From JAENVT01 sp031430695 (GTDB lineage: Bacteria; Actinomycetota; Acidimicrobiia; Acidimicrobiales; Ilumatobacteraceae): a stretch of DNA of 24,357 nt. Of this stretch, positions 7,902 through 15,299 are shown one piece after another (position 1 is the stretch's first letter; each line of letters starts with the position of its first letter). The stretch lies in the NCBI GenBank assembly GCA_031430695.1, contig JANPBZ010000216.1:1-24357 (forward strand), written 5' to 3'. The notes under the pieces were generated by a model that had not been told where the DNA came from, did no database searches, and worked only from the letters and a program-made list of their open reading frames with translations. The translations under genes and the position numbers were made by a program.

Positions 7902-7939
7902 CGAGTGTTTGCTGCTCATGGGAGTGTCTGCTGCCCACC
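7902..7939. repeat. Degenerate direct copies related to the type B palindrome arm
   Basis: CGAGTGTTTGCTGCTCAT (7902-7919) is followed by GGAGTGTCTGCTGCCCACC (7921-7939). The second copy differs at only two positions from one arm of the palindrome at 21641-21686 as read on the minus strand. This looks like two half-elements without their partner arms. Confidence 0.6.
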
Positions 7940-7972
7940 CGGACGGACGAGCAATCGGCGCTAGTCGACGCA

Positions 7973-8019
7973 GCGTTTGACGACTCGAGCCCCTATGCGG
8001 GGCGCCAGTCATCAAACGC
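7973..8019. terminator. Compound palindrome, type A, copy 2
   Basis: The outer arms GCGTTTGACGACT (7973-7985) and AGTCATCAAACGC (8007-8019) pair with one mismatch. Three-base internal loops separate them from the inner hairpin GCCCC-TATGC-GGGGC (7989-8003). The 47-bp element is symmetrical in layout (13-3-5-5-5-3-13). It lies downstream of the TPR gene and on the 3' side of the convergent DUF2142 gene, as a bidirectional terminator or REP-like element would. Confidence 0.7.
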
Positions 8020-8092
8020 CGTGGACCAGGTGCAAGTGGCAGGCGTTCTGAGCGCGGGGAGACCAGAGTGGTTTCGCTCACGCGACCGGCTC

Positions 8093-8111
8093 ACCTGTCG
8101 GCCCGACAGGT
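8093..8111. repeat. Perfect 19-bp palindrome in the 7883-8209 gap
   Basis: ACCTGTCGG and CCGACAGGT flank a single C, giving an exact 9+1+9 palindrome; a further CCTGTCGA follows at 8114-8121. It could be a dimeric-repressor operator or part of a terminator ahead of the DUF2142 stop (8210). Apart from this, the 7902-7939 copies and the 7973-8019 palindrome, I see no gene in the 327-base gap 7883-8209. Confidence 0.6.
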
Positions 8112-8209
8112 CCGCCTGTCGATCTAGAGATTACGTATGTATGGCCGGGAGTTCGGGCACTCGATCGCAACATGGAGGGTGGGATTGCGCTGAATCGTGC
8201 CCCCTCGTC

Positions 8210-9628
8210 TCACCTTGCCGGCGAACTGACGCTGCGCTGCGTACCCCCGAGGACCAGCGCGGCGAGCCAGGCCATCGCTACACCGTTGACGAGCAGCAGC
8301 AGCCACGGGTTCAGTGGCGGATGCCATGTCGCATGCCGCAACGTGAGCGAACCGTCGAGGCCGACCATGAAGCGGCGCAACGTGTGCCACAACGTCAGCA
8401 CCTCGGCGGCCGAGGCTACGATCAGGAGACCACGCAGCTTGACCCGTGACGGCGATACCGCGCCGCCGGTGTACAGCACGCCGGCCATGGCGAATGGGAT
8501 CGAGTACCGCCCCTGCCAGATCCCGCCGATGCGACGATGGACGATGACCTCGATCAGCGTCGGCAGAAGCAGTGCGGCCACGACCCAGCGAAGATGCCAC
8601 CACCGTTCACGCGTGTGCACGACGATCCAGTAGACAGCGAACACCAAGGTCGCAAGCCACACGAGTTGGGCAATGGTCGGAGCGTAGAACTCGTTCCAAC
8701 CGAGCGCGCCGACCGCCTGATGGACCGTGGTGGGAATGCCGCCGAGCGACCGACGGAGTGCTGTGACCATCGAGTCGCTGTCGGCCGTTCTCCGGTCGTT
8801 GACGACCAGCCCCGTCCAGCGGTTCCAGGCCAACGTCGCGGCGGCGACTAACACGAGTGGCAACGCGATCAGCGTCATGTCTCGCTTGGCGACCGGCCGC
8901 CGCAGCGTGGGTATCAGCACGAGCGCGACCGCGACGACGTCGACCACCGCAGCGGGACGAAGCAACATGCAGATCGCCAGCGGGACCGTGACGCGCGCGA
9001 GCGACTCGCTGTCGCCGGCGTGAGTGTGAAACCGACCGACTGCCTCGACGAGCGCGAGGGCGACGAGCGCGATCTCGATGCCGCTCGTGCCGACCACACC
9101 GATCAAGAACCAGGCTGACGGCGTGAGCGCGACCACGAGCCATCCGCTGCCTCCAAAGCGGTGGCTGCGCGCCAGGGCATAGCCGAGGATGACGGCGCAC
9201 AGCAGCACCGTTGCCATCCGGTAGGCCAGCGCACCATTGCCGGTGGACATCGCGCGCGCGATCAGGCCGACGATTGCGTAGTACCACGGAGGCGATGTGC
9301 CGGCCGACGTTGCCACCTGGATGTCTGCCGTGCTCCGCGACACCGAGGTGCACGACGCGGTGACGGTCGCGTCGTGCCGGAAGCAGGCCGGGTCACCGGA
9401 TGCGAGCGTGGCAGGCACGGTGACCTGCCGATACCCGGGCTCGAGACCGTCGACGGGCTTGCCGAGTATGTCGCCCTGCGCCACTGCTGCCGCGCGGATG
9501 ACATGGGCCGGCTCGTCGGGCCCTCCATACCGTGCGATGGAGAATGCCCATGTGCAGCCGATGATCGCGAACGCGGTCGTTGCCGAGAGCCAGACCAGCG
9601 ACCGGTTGTCGCCCGCGGACCGGCTCAC
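8210..9628 (-). CDS. DUF2142-type polytopic membrane protein
   Basis: This 472-residue protein, from GTG 9628, has about ten to twelve hydrophobic segments. It carries the hallmarks of the DUF2142 family: GPDEPAHVIRAAAVAQGDI (36-54) after the first membrane helix, TSPPWYYAIVGL (111-122) and LTPSAWFLIGVVGTSG (168-183). Members resemble GT-C glycosyltransferases in topology and are often encoded with cell-surface polysaccharide genes; the substrate is unknown. A basic patch with RERWWHLRW lies between later helices. A longer frame reaches 9832, but it would overlap the oppositely oriented gene at 9647 and adds only non-membrane, low-quality sequence, so GTG 9628 is preferred. Divergent from the small membrane-protein gene with 18 bases between starts. 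Confidence 0.82.
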   Translation of the reverse strand: MSRSAGDNRSLVWLSATTAFAIIGCTWAFSIARYGGPDEPAHVIRAAAVAQGDILGKPVDGLEPGYRQVTVPATLASGDPACFRHDATVTASCTSVSRSTADIQVATSAGTSPPWYYAIVGLIARAMSTGNGALAYRMATVLLCAVILGYALARSHRFGGSGWLVVALTPSAWFLIGVVGTSGIEIALVALALVEAVGRFHTHAGDSESLARVTVPLAICMLLRPAAVVDVVAVALVLIPTLRRPVAKRDMTLIALPLVLVAAATLAWNRWTGLVVNDRRTADSDSMVTALRRSLGGIPTTVHQAVGALGWNEFYAPTIAQLVWLATLVFAVYWIVVHTRERWWHLRWVVAALLLPTLIEVIVHRRIGGIWQGRYSIPFAMAGVLYTGGAVSPSRVKLRGLLIVASAAEVLTLWHTLRRFMVGLDGSLTLRHATWHPPLNPWLLLLVNGVAMAWLAALVLGGTQRSVSSPAR

Positions 9629-9633
9629 CTCGA

Positions 9634-9639
9634 TAGGGT
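9634..9639 (+). promoter_or_regulatory. Possible -10 box for a near-leaderless transcript
   Basis: TAGGGT fits TANNNT and lies seven bases before GTG 9647, so transcription would begin at or next to the start codon. No -35 is evident. AGGG at 9635-9638 could instead act as a weak ribosome binding site. Confidence 0.35.
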
Positions 9640-9646
9640 CGTGCTC

Positions 9647-9949
9647 GTGGAGGAAAAGGAATCCAAGAGGCGATCGCGTACGACCATCATCGCAACGACG
9701 GTCGGAGTGGTCGCCGCTGCAGCACTGGTTGCGTACGGCTTCTCCCGATCCGATGACGATCGCGACACCGACACCTCCACGCCGCCGACGATCGGTGTCA
9801 TCCAGGCACCGGCCGACGTGTTGACAACGCAAGGCCTCGTCCAGATTCCGTCCGGATCGGCTCCTGTGACTGCCGACGTGCCGGTGTTCCCGTTGGGCAC
9901 GGCCGACGTGGAGTTTCCACCCATCTCATCCGACATCCTCGTGCCCTAG
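9647..9949 (+). CDS. Small single-pass membrane or secreted protein (100 aa), function unknown
   Basis: The product has a short basic cytoplasmic start (EEKESKRRSR), one membrane segment at about residues 12-31 (TTIIATTVGVVAAAALVAYG), an acidic stretch (SDDDRDTDTS) and a Pro/Val/Thr-rich outer tail ending SDILVP. There is no lipobox cysteine and no sortase signal, so it is an N-terminally anchored protein or has an uncleaved signal. I do not recognise a family. GTG at 9641 and 9647 are both in frame; 9647 is placed better relative to AGGG and the -10-like TAGGGT. It ends three bases before the stop of the convergent HhH-GPD gene. Confidence 0.65.
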   Translation: MEEKESKRRSRTTIIATTVGVVAAAALVAYGFSRSDDDRDTDTSTPPTIGVIQAPADVLTTQGLVQIPSGSAPVTADVPVFPLGTADVEFPPISSDILVP

Positions 9950-9952
9950 CGC

Positions 9953-10540
9953 TCAGCCGACCGGCCGATCCTGTTTGTCCTTCTTGGCTGCCTTGGCGGC
10001 CTTCTTCCACTCGCGAACCTTTCCGAGTGACGTCGTATCGGTGATGTCGGCCACGCTGCGGGGACTGTCGTCACCGAACTTGCCTGCCGCGTCTTGCCAA
10101 CCCTGTGGTCGAACGCCGAACCGCTTGCCAAGGATCGCCACGAAGATCTTGGCCTTCTCGTCGCCATAGCCGGGCAGGCTCCGCAGACGTTGGTAGAGCT
10201 CGTCGCCACTGCCGACATCGGCCCACACCGCCTCGCCCCGCCCGTCGAAACGATCGACCAGAGCCGTGCACACGTCGTGGATTCGACGACCCATCGAGGC
10301 GGGGAAGCGATGAATCGCCGGCTTCGCGCAACACACGGCTACGAACGCTTCTTGATCCATCGCCGCGATCTTCGAAGCGTCGAGATGGCCGAGGCGAGCA
10401 CGCAGCGTCGCCGGGCCGATGAACGCCCACTCCATCGGCACCTGCTGATCGAGCAACATGCCGATCAGCACGGCGGTGCCATCGGTGTTGAGCAACTGAT
10501 CGGCGTCGGCATTGCCGGTGATGAACATGGTTCCGGTCAT
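9953..10540 (-). CDS. HhH-GPD family base-excision-repair-like protein
   Basis: This 195-residue protein resembles the actinobacterial HhH-GPD family TIGR03252. Residues 20-60 match its start (TAVLIGMLLDQQVPMEWAF), and the helix-hairpin-helix reads LPGYGDEKAKIFVAILGKRFG (123-143), followed by VRPQGWQ. HhH-GPD proteins bind DNA non-specifically through the hairpin and in characterised members excise damaged bases; the substrate of this subfamily is not established. The tail is lysine-rich (EWKKAAKAAKKDKQ). There is no 4Fe-4S cysteine motif at the C-terminus as in EndoIII/MutY. Start ATG 10540 lies seven bases after a minus-strand TAGCGT (10553-10548), consistent with a leaderless message; ATG 10528 is a second possibility. 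Divergent from the glycosyltransferase at 10611. Confidence 0.83.
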   Translation of the reverse strand: MTGTMFITGNADADQLLNTDGTAVLIGMLLDQQVPMEWAFIGPATLRARLGHLDASKIAAMDQEAFVAVCCAKPAIHRFPASMGRRIHDVCTALVDRFDGRGEAVWADVGSGDELYQRLRSLPGYGDEKAKIFVAILGKRFGVRPQGWQDAAGKFGDDSPRSVADITDTTSLGKVREWKKAAKAAKKDKQDRPVG

Positions 10541-10610
10541 GCACCGAACGCTAGTGAAGCAATCGGTGGATTGTCGATGCGCTCGTGACGAGTTGTGATC
10601 TGATGGCCGG

Positions 10611-11462
10611 GTGATTGCGGTCGTCATCGTGACGTTCTCGGCTGAGGCCGCCATGCTCGATGCATGTACCGCATCGGTGCTCGCCGCCGGCGCCGCCGAT
10701 CGGGTGATCGTCGTCGACAACGGGAACGGCGCAGTGGTCGGCGCCGACGTCGAACTGATCCGACCGGCGAGCAATCTTGGATTCGGTGGCGGCGCGAACG
10801 TGGGCTTTCGCCGCGCCGCCGAGTTGGGAGCGACTGCGGTCGCTCTGCTGAACGACGACATCGAGGTCGAGCCGGGTTGGCTTCAATCGTTGCTGGCGGC
10901 GCTCGACGCCGACTCGCGTGTGGGGGCCGTGCAACCGAAGTTGTTGCTGGCCGGCAGCGACCCGGTTCTCGTCAACAGTGTCGGTGTAGTGATCGGCAGC
11001 GACGGCGCGGGTACTGACATCGGCTACGGCGCCGTCGACGGGCCGCAGTTCGCAGAGGACCGCCCGATCGAATCGTTCACCGGTGGGGCGGTCCTGTTTC
11101 GCTCGGCGTTCTTGGAGGCCACACGGGGATTCGACGACTCGTACTTCTTGTACTACGAAGACGTCGACCTGGCCCGACGCGGCGCCGAGCAGGGATGGAC
11201 ATACCGCTGCATTGCCGCCAGCAGGGTACGGCACAGAGTCAGCGCGTCGACCTCGCAGCTCGGCACACACGCTCGATACCTCCAGGAACGAAATCGGCTG
11301 CGGTTCGCCTTCCGATTCGGTGACCCCGCAATGGTTCGGCGCGCCCTGTGGCTGTCGATCCGCCGACTGCGTTGGAACCCACGTCGCACGCACGCCCGCG
11401 CACTGATGGCCGGTCTCGGCCTCGCCCCAGCCGCATTGCTGGCCCGCCGCCGCTCGCACTGA
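10611..11462 (+). CDS. WbbL-like GT2 glycosyltransferase
   Basis: A 283-residue GT2 enzyme of the rhamnosyl/galactofuranosyl-transferase type. Visible motifs are VVIVTFS (4-10), VIVVDNGN (32-39), NLGFGGGANVGFRRA (55-69), the DXD equivalent LLNDDIEVEPGWL (79-91), TGGAVLFR (157-164) and FDDSYFLYYEDVDLARR (174-190), with the family's basic, helical C-terminus. Enzymes of this type add a sugar to a lipid- or wall-linked acceptor on the inner face of the membrane; the donor cannot be read from sequence. The start is GTG 10611; GGCCGG just upstream is a poor ribosome binding site. It stands alone, about 200 bases before the CAP gene, and its stop lies within the first unit of a 14-base tandem repeat. 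Confidence 0.85.
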   Translation: MIAVVIVTFSAEAAMLDACTASVLAAGAADRVIVVDNGNGAVVGADVELIRPASNLGFGGGANVGFRRAAELGATAVALLNDDIEVEPGWLQSLLAALDADSRVGAVQPKLLLAGSDPVLVNSVGVVIGSDGAGTDIGYGAVDGPQFAEDRPIESFTGGAVLFRSAFLEATRGFDDSYFLYYEDVDLARRGAEQGWTYRCIAASRVRHRVSASTSQLGTHARYLQERNRLRFAFRFGDPAMVRRALWLSIRRLRWNPRRTHARALMAGLGLAPAALLARRRSH

Positions 11463-11494
11463 CCGTCCTGCACTGACCGACCTGCACTGACCGC
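11457..11494 (+). repeat. 14-base tandem repeat overlapping a stop codon
   Basis: CACTGACCGTCCTG, CACTGACCGACCTG and a partial CACTGACCGC follow each other. The first unit contains the TGA stop of the WbbL-like gene, so TGA is present three times at 14-base spacing. The remaining 11495-11666 stretch holds only the leader of the next gene. Confidence 0.85.
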
Positions 11495-11652
11495 CGGCGC
11501 GCACGGGTCTCTCTCTGTGAGCACGGCGTCAAGAGTTCGTCTGTTGTCCGACGCTGCGTCCGCATTCGGGCCTTAGGTCCCTCAAGTCCACATCGCCCTT
11601 TTCCGATCTATTCGGTGAATGGTGACCAACGTGCGTCAGAGGAGAAAAGGCC

Positions 11653-11659
11653 AGGAAGG
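11653..11659 (+). promoter_or_regulatory. Ribosome binding site deciding the start at 11667
   Basis: AGGAAGG ends seven bases before ATG 11667. A longer frame opens at ATG 11619 without a ribosome binding site and would displace the signal peptide inward. Confidence 0.8.
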
Positions 11660-11666
11660 CAACGAA

Positions 11667-13697
11667 ATGATGCACCAGCAGATGCGAAAGAACAGGTTCG
11701 CAACCCTAGGAGTTTCAGTAGGCCTCGCCGCCGCAATGCTCATCTCCTCGAACGTCAGCGCCGCGGAACCTGCACCTCAGTTCATCCCCCAAACAGCCGA
11801 TTGGTTGACCACCGTCAACTACTACCGGGCGATGGCGGGAGTCGGGGCAGTCGTCGAAGACGCGACGATGTCGGCCGAGGCATACGATCACTCTTGCTAC
11901 ATGCTGTACAACGGCATCAGCCACGACGAGACCCCCGGCTCCCCCGGCTACACCGCAGGTGGCGATGTCGCCGGCAACAGCAGCAATGTCGCAGTCTCCA
12001 GCCAGATCAACACCAGCGCCCGCAACCACATCGAACTATGGATGACAGGCCCGTTCCACGCGATCGGCGTGCTGCGACCCAACCTGCAGTCGACAGGCTT
12101 CGGCAAATGCGACCTGCCCTCGACACCGACGTGGCACTCCGGCGCAACGCTCGACGTGCTTCGCGGGCTTGGCTCGGCACCCCGCCCAGCCGAGCCGATC
12201 CTGTTTCCCGGCAACGGCACCACCACCAATCTCTATCGCTTCATCACCGAGTCACCCAGCCCGCTGACCTACTGCGGATGGACCGGGACCGCCGGCCTGC
12301 CGATCATCGCCATGATGCCCGAAGGCGCGAACGGCGCCTCGGCAGCACTCACCGGCCCCGACGGTCTAGCGATCGAGACCTGTGTTCTGTCAGCCGCCAA
12401 CACCAGCGGAGTCGCCCAGCAGATCCTGCAAGGCGACAACGCAGTCGTCGTCGTGCCTCGCACGGTGCTGGCCCAGGGAACCCACAGCGTCGCCGTCAGC
12501 ACGACAGCTCGCAATGTGAACTGGTCCTTCACGGTCGACCAGGCCGCAGCCATCGGGATCCAGGCGGCTCCGGTCGCCCAGCCGACATCAGCGCCAACCG
12601 GGTTCGCCCCGCTGGCACCCGCACGAATCGTCGACACCCGAGTGTCCATCGGAGCCATGACCCTGGCCGGTGGGATAACCACCCGCCTGCAGGTCGCTGG
12701 TCTGGGCGGGGTCTCCGGCAACGCCCAGGCAGTACTGGCCAACGTCACGGTGACGAACCCAGTAGGAACCGGATTCCTGACGACGTGGAACTGCTCGGCC
12801 GCTCGGCCCGATGTTTCCACCCTGAACTTCGCGGCGAACGAGACAGCAGCCAACACTGCCACCATCCCGCTCGACAGCAGTGGCCGCCTGTGCGCTTTCA
12901 GCAACATGTCGACCGACCTGATCATCGACGTCGGGGGCTACTACTCCGCTTCGGCCAGCGGGCGCTACATGCCGATTTCCCCGGTGCGCCTGATGGACAG
13001 CAGGGAAGGCCGCGGCACACCCGGACGGCTCGCCGGCGGTCAAGTCGTCGAACTGCCGGTTGTCGGTGTCGCCGGCATCCCCACGAACGCCAGCGCCGTC
13101 GCCCTCAACGTCACCGGAATCTTCCCCACGCTCAACGCCTTCGTCACCGCCTTCCCGTGCGGCGACATCCCGCCGACATCGAGCCTCAACCCGGCGGCCG
13201 GCAAGGTCACGCCGAACCTGGTGATCGCCCAGGTGTCACCCGCCGGCACGGTGTGCTTCTTCACCAACGCCGACATCGACCTGGCCGTCGACGCCGTCGG
13301 CTACGTGTCCTCGGGGGCCAACAACAAGTTCACCCCGAGCACGCCGTTCCGCTTCACCGACACCCGTGACAACTTCCGGGTCGAGGTCAACGCCGGCCAA
13401 GGTGGCACGCGGTTGGCAGCCAGCCAGACGCTGGTCGTGCAGATCGCCGGTGTGCGAGGAGTGCCCGCAAGTGCTCGTGCGATCTCTGCCAACATCACGG
13501 CGGTCGACGCCACCAACCAGGGCTTCATCACCGCTTGGCCGTGCGGCGAGCTGCCGATGGCATCGAACGTCAACTACGAGATCGCCGCAGCAGTGGCCAA
13601 CGCTGCCGAGCTGCCGCTGTCGTCGAGCGGTGCGATCTGCATCTACTCGTCCAGCCCTGTTCAGCTGATCATCGACGTCAACGGCTGGTGGAGCTGA
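11667..13697 (+). CDS. Secreted CAP-domain protein with three LDTR repeats
   Basis: An exported protein of 676 residues. Residues 1-33 are a signal peptide (MRKNR, hydrophobic core, cleavage near VSA-AEP). A CAP/SCP domain spans about 45-150: VNYYRAMAGV, MSAEAYDHSCYM, ISHDE and ELWMTGPFHAIGVLRP. H75 or H86, E123 and H131 fit the CAP cavity residues. A domain of about 120 residues with Ig-like strands follows (about 180-300). Three LDTR repeats end the protein (about 313-427, 433-547, 554-676). Each repeat has a cysteine after the GF.T.W/F stretch (C376, C498, C626) and a second near its end (C409, C530, C658), suggesting one disulfide each. Bacterial CAP proteins are extracellular and mostly of unknown biochemical role. 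The gene is probably monocistronic; the LPATG gene follows after a promoter-like gap. Confidence 0.88.
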   Translation: MMHQQMRKNRFATLGVSVGLAAAMLISSNVSAAEPAPQFIPQTADWLTTVNYYRAMAGVGAVVEDATMSAEAYDHSCYMLYNGISHDETPGSPGYTAGGDVAGNSSNVAVSSQINTSARNHIELWMTGPFHAIGVLRPNLQSTGFGKCDLPSTPTWHSGATLDVLRGLGSAPRPAEPILFPGNGTTTNLYRFITESPSPLTYCGWTGTAGLPIIAMMPEGANGASAALTGPDGLAIETCVLSAANTSGVAQQILQGDNAVVVVPRTVLAQGTHSVAVSTTARNVNWSFTVDQAAAIGIQAAPVAQPTSAPTGFAPLAPARIVDTRVSIGAMTLAGGITTRLQVAGLGGVSGNAQAVLANVTVTNPVGTGFLTTWNCSAARPDVSTLNFAANETAANTATIPLDSSGRLCAFSNMSTDLIIDVGGYYSASASGRYMPISPVRLMDSREGRGTPGRLAGGQVVELPVVGVAGIPTNASAVALNVTGIFPTLNAFVTAFPCGDIPPTSSLNPAAGKVTPNLVIAQVSPAGTVCFFTNADIDLAVDAVGYVSSGANNKFTPSTPFRFTDTRDNFRVEVNAGQGGTRLAASQTLVVQIAGVRGVPASARAISANITAVDATNQGFITAWPCGELPMASNVNYEIAAAVANAAELPLSSSGAICIYSSSPVQLIIDVNGWWS

Positions 13698-13725
13698 CCC
13701 CGTAGCTGGTCGGCACGAGCATCCA

Positions 13726-13754
13726 TTGTGGATGGGGTCGCGACGGTGTACTCT
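13726..13754 (+). promoter_or_regulatory. Candidate promoter of the LPATG gene
   Basis: TTGTGG (13726-13731) and TACTCT (13749-13754) are 17 bases apart, a standard housekeeping-sigma spacing, and would give a leader of about 70 bases. The -35 overlaps a small hairpin CATCCA-TTG-TGGATG (13720-13734). Confidence 0.45.
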
Positions 13755-13829
13755 GCGCCGAAACGAAATCTCACGCCCCGCGTTGCTCTGAACCCTGGTA
13801 GCGCTCCTTGTTGTCGAGGAGGTACCACT

Positions 13830-15299
13830 GTGAGCCGCATGCAGCGTTGCGCCGTTGCTCTCGCCGCCCTCTCGCTGGGCGTTGTGTTCGTGGGATCCGG
13901 CATCGCCGAAGCGGGCTTTGGCGCATCAGCGACTCCGACCTTTCCCACGGTCGTCACGGTCGGCGATGTCGGTGTGCCGGCCTCCGTCGAGGTCCAGAAC
14001 CTCAACACAACTCCGGATACGAACACTGCGAACACGGTCTGCAACTTCGGCGACGGCCTTTCGTGCCCGCCAGGCGACCCCGGCATCACGCTGATCCCGT
14101 CGTGCGCCCAGCTCGGCGCCTTTTCGGCATGCACAGGACCAGATCCGGGCGTGTTCCAGGTCTCATCCACTGGCGTTGGCGACGTGGGCACCGCATGCGC
14201 CGGCGTGCCCTTCACGATTACCTTGATCGACCAAGTGTTCGGACAACTGCGCTTTACGCCACTGCCACTGGGCACCCACGTGGTCCTGCCCAATACGGGC
14301 TCGCTGTGCCGGATCAACTTCACGTTCGATGTGCTCAAGTCGCCCAGCCTCGACCAAAACCCGCAGTTGCCCGGATCACAGACGGTGCAGGTCGTCGACA
14401 ACACCCAATCCGGTTCGACGACCGGTTCGGGACGTGGCACCAGCAGCGGCACGACCGTGCTGCGAGCGACACCGACGATTTCCACGACGGCGTCGGCGAG
14501 CATCCCACTTGGCGGCCAATTGTTCGACACGATCGTCGTTTCCGGGTTGGTGAACCCGCAGCTGGGGGCGACGGTCGATGTGCGGTTGTACGGTCCCAAT
14601 GACGCGACCTGTAGCGGGGCACCTGTGTTTACAACCGCGGTGCCGTATCCCGTGGGTGGCGGCCCGGTGGCATCGTCGGGGTTCACGCCGACGGTCGCCG
14701 GGGTCTATCGGTGGGTTGCGACCTACAGCGGCGATGCCAACAACGCCCCTGTATCCGGTGCCTGCAACGACGCCAACGAGTCGGTGACCGTGTCGTCGGC
14801 CACGCCGACGATTGCCACGAACACGTCGGCGACCGTCGATCTCGGCGCCCAACTGATCGACATTGCCATCGTCTCCGGGCGGGTGAACCCGCTGCCGGGA
14901 GCCACGGTGACCATGCGCCTCTACGGCCCGAACGATGGGATCTGTAGTGGTGCGCCGGCGTTCGAATCGGTCGTGCCGTATCCCGTGAGCGGTGGCCCGG
15001 TGACGTCGGCACCGTTCACGCCGACGGTTGGCGGTGTGTATCGATGGATCGCGACCTACAGCGGCGATGCCAACAACGCCTCGGTCTCCGGTGTGTGCAA
15101 CGAAGCAAACGAAACGGTGACGGTCGTGCCGGTGCCGCCGCCACTGCCCGACAACGTGTCGCAAGTGCCAATTCCCCCGGTCGCCGGTCCAACACCTCTG
15201 CTGCCGGCGACGGGTTCGATGTCGAGCACATTGCTGTTCCTGGCGTTCGGCCTCGTGCTGACCGGCGGCCTGATGGTGAGGTCGACCCGGCGCTGCTAA
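13830..15299 (+). CDS. LPATG cell-wall-anchored surface protein with two Ig-like repeats
   Basis: From GTG 13830, with GAGGAGG (13816-13822) seven bases upstream, this encodes 489 residues. A signal peptide (about 1-28, ending GIAEA) leads to an N-terminal domain (29-210) with several cysteines. Two close repeats follow (about 213-322 and 324-432), each starting ATPTI and running VSG[LR]VNP, V[DT][VM]RLYGPND, [CS]SGAP, VPYPV, FTPTV[AG]GVYRW[VI]ATYSGDANNA and CN[DE]ANE. They resemble bacterial Ig-like domains. The C-terminus is a full sortase signal: a Pro-rich stretch, LPATG (458-462), a membrane helix and RSTRRC. A sortase would link it covalently to the wall; none is in the window. The two repeats are also similar at DNA level, so they can recombine. 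The stop overlaps that of aceE. Confidence 0.88.
   Translation: MSRMQRCAVALAALSLGVVFVGSGIAEAGFGASATPTFPTVVTVGDVGVPASVEVQNLNTTPDTNTANTVCNFGDGLSCPPGDPGITLIPSCAQLGAFSACTGPDPGVFQVSSTGVGDVGTACAGVPFTITLIDQVFGQLRFTPLPLGTHVVLPNTGSLCRINFTFDVLKSPSLDQNPQLPGSQTVQVVDNTQSGSTTGSGRGTSSGTTVLRATPTISTTASASIPLGGQLFDTIVVSGLVNPQLGATVDVRLYGPNDATCSGAPVFTTAVPYPVGGGPVASSGFTPTVAGVYRWVATYSGDANNAPVSGACNDANESVTVSSATPTIATNTSATVDLGAQLIDIAIVSGRVNPLPGATVTMRLYGPNDGICSGAPAFESVVPYPVSGGPVTSAPFTPTVGGVYRWIATYSGDANNASVSGVCNEANETVTVVPVPPPLPDNVSQVPIPPVAGPTPLLPATGSMSSTLLFLAFGLVLTGGLMVRSTRRC
14466..15125 (+). repeat. Two tandem coding repeats of about 110 codons
   Basis: Units at about 14466-14795 and 14799-15125 encode the two Ig-like domains of the LPATG protein. 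Many stretches are the same or nearly the same at nucleotide level, for example the segment coding ATYSGDANNA, which points to a recent internal duplication. Confidence 0.8.

Noticed and set aside
6813..8019. Integron attC sites flanking the TPR gene as a gene cassette
   Set aside because: The outer arms do not carry the attC end consensus (RYYYAAC...GTTRRRY), and no integrase was seen.
9629..9832. Longer start (9832) for the DUF2142 protein
   Set aside because: The extra residues are Arg/Cys-rich, not membrane-like, and would be antisense to the small membrane-protein gene.
13720..13734. Hairpin CATCCA-TTG-TGGATG as the terminator of the CAP gene
   Set aside because: Six-pair stem without a T-tract, overlapping a better-supported -35 element; kept only as a note on the promoter.
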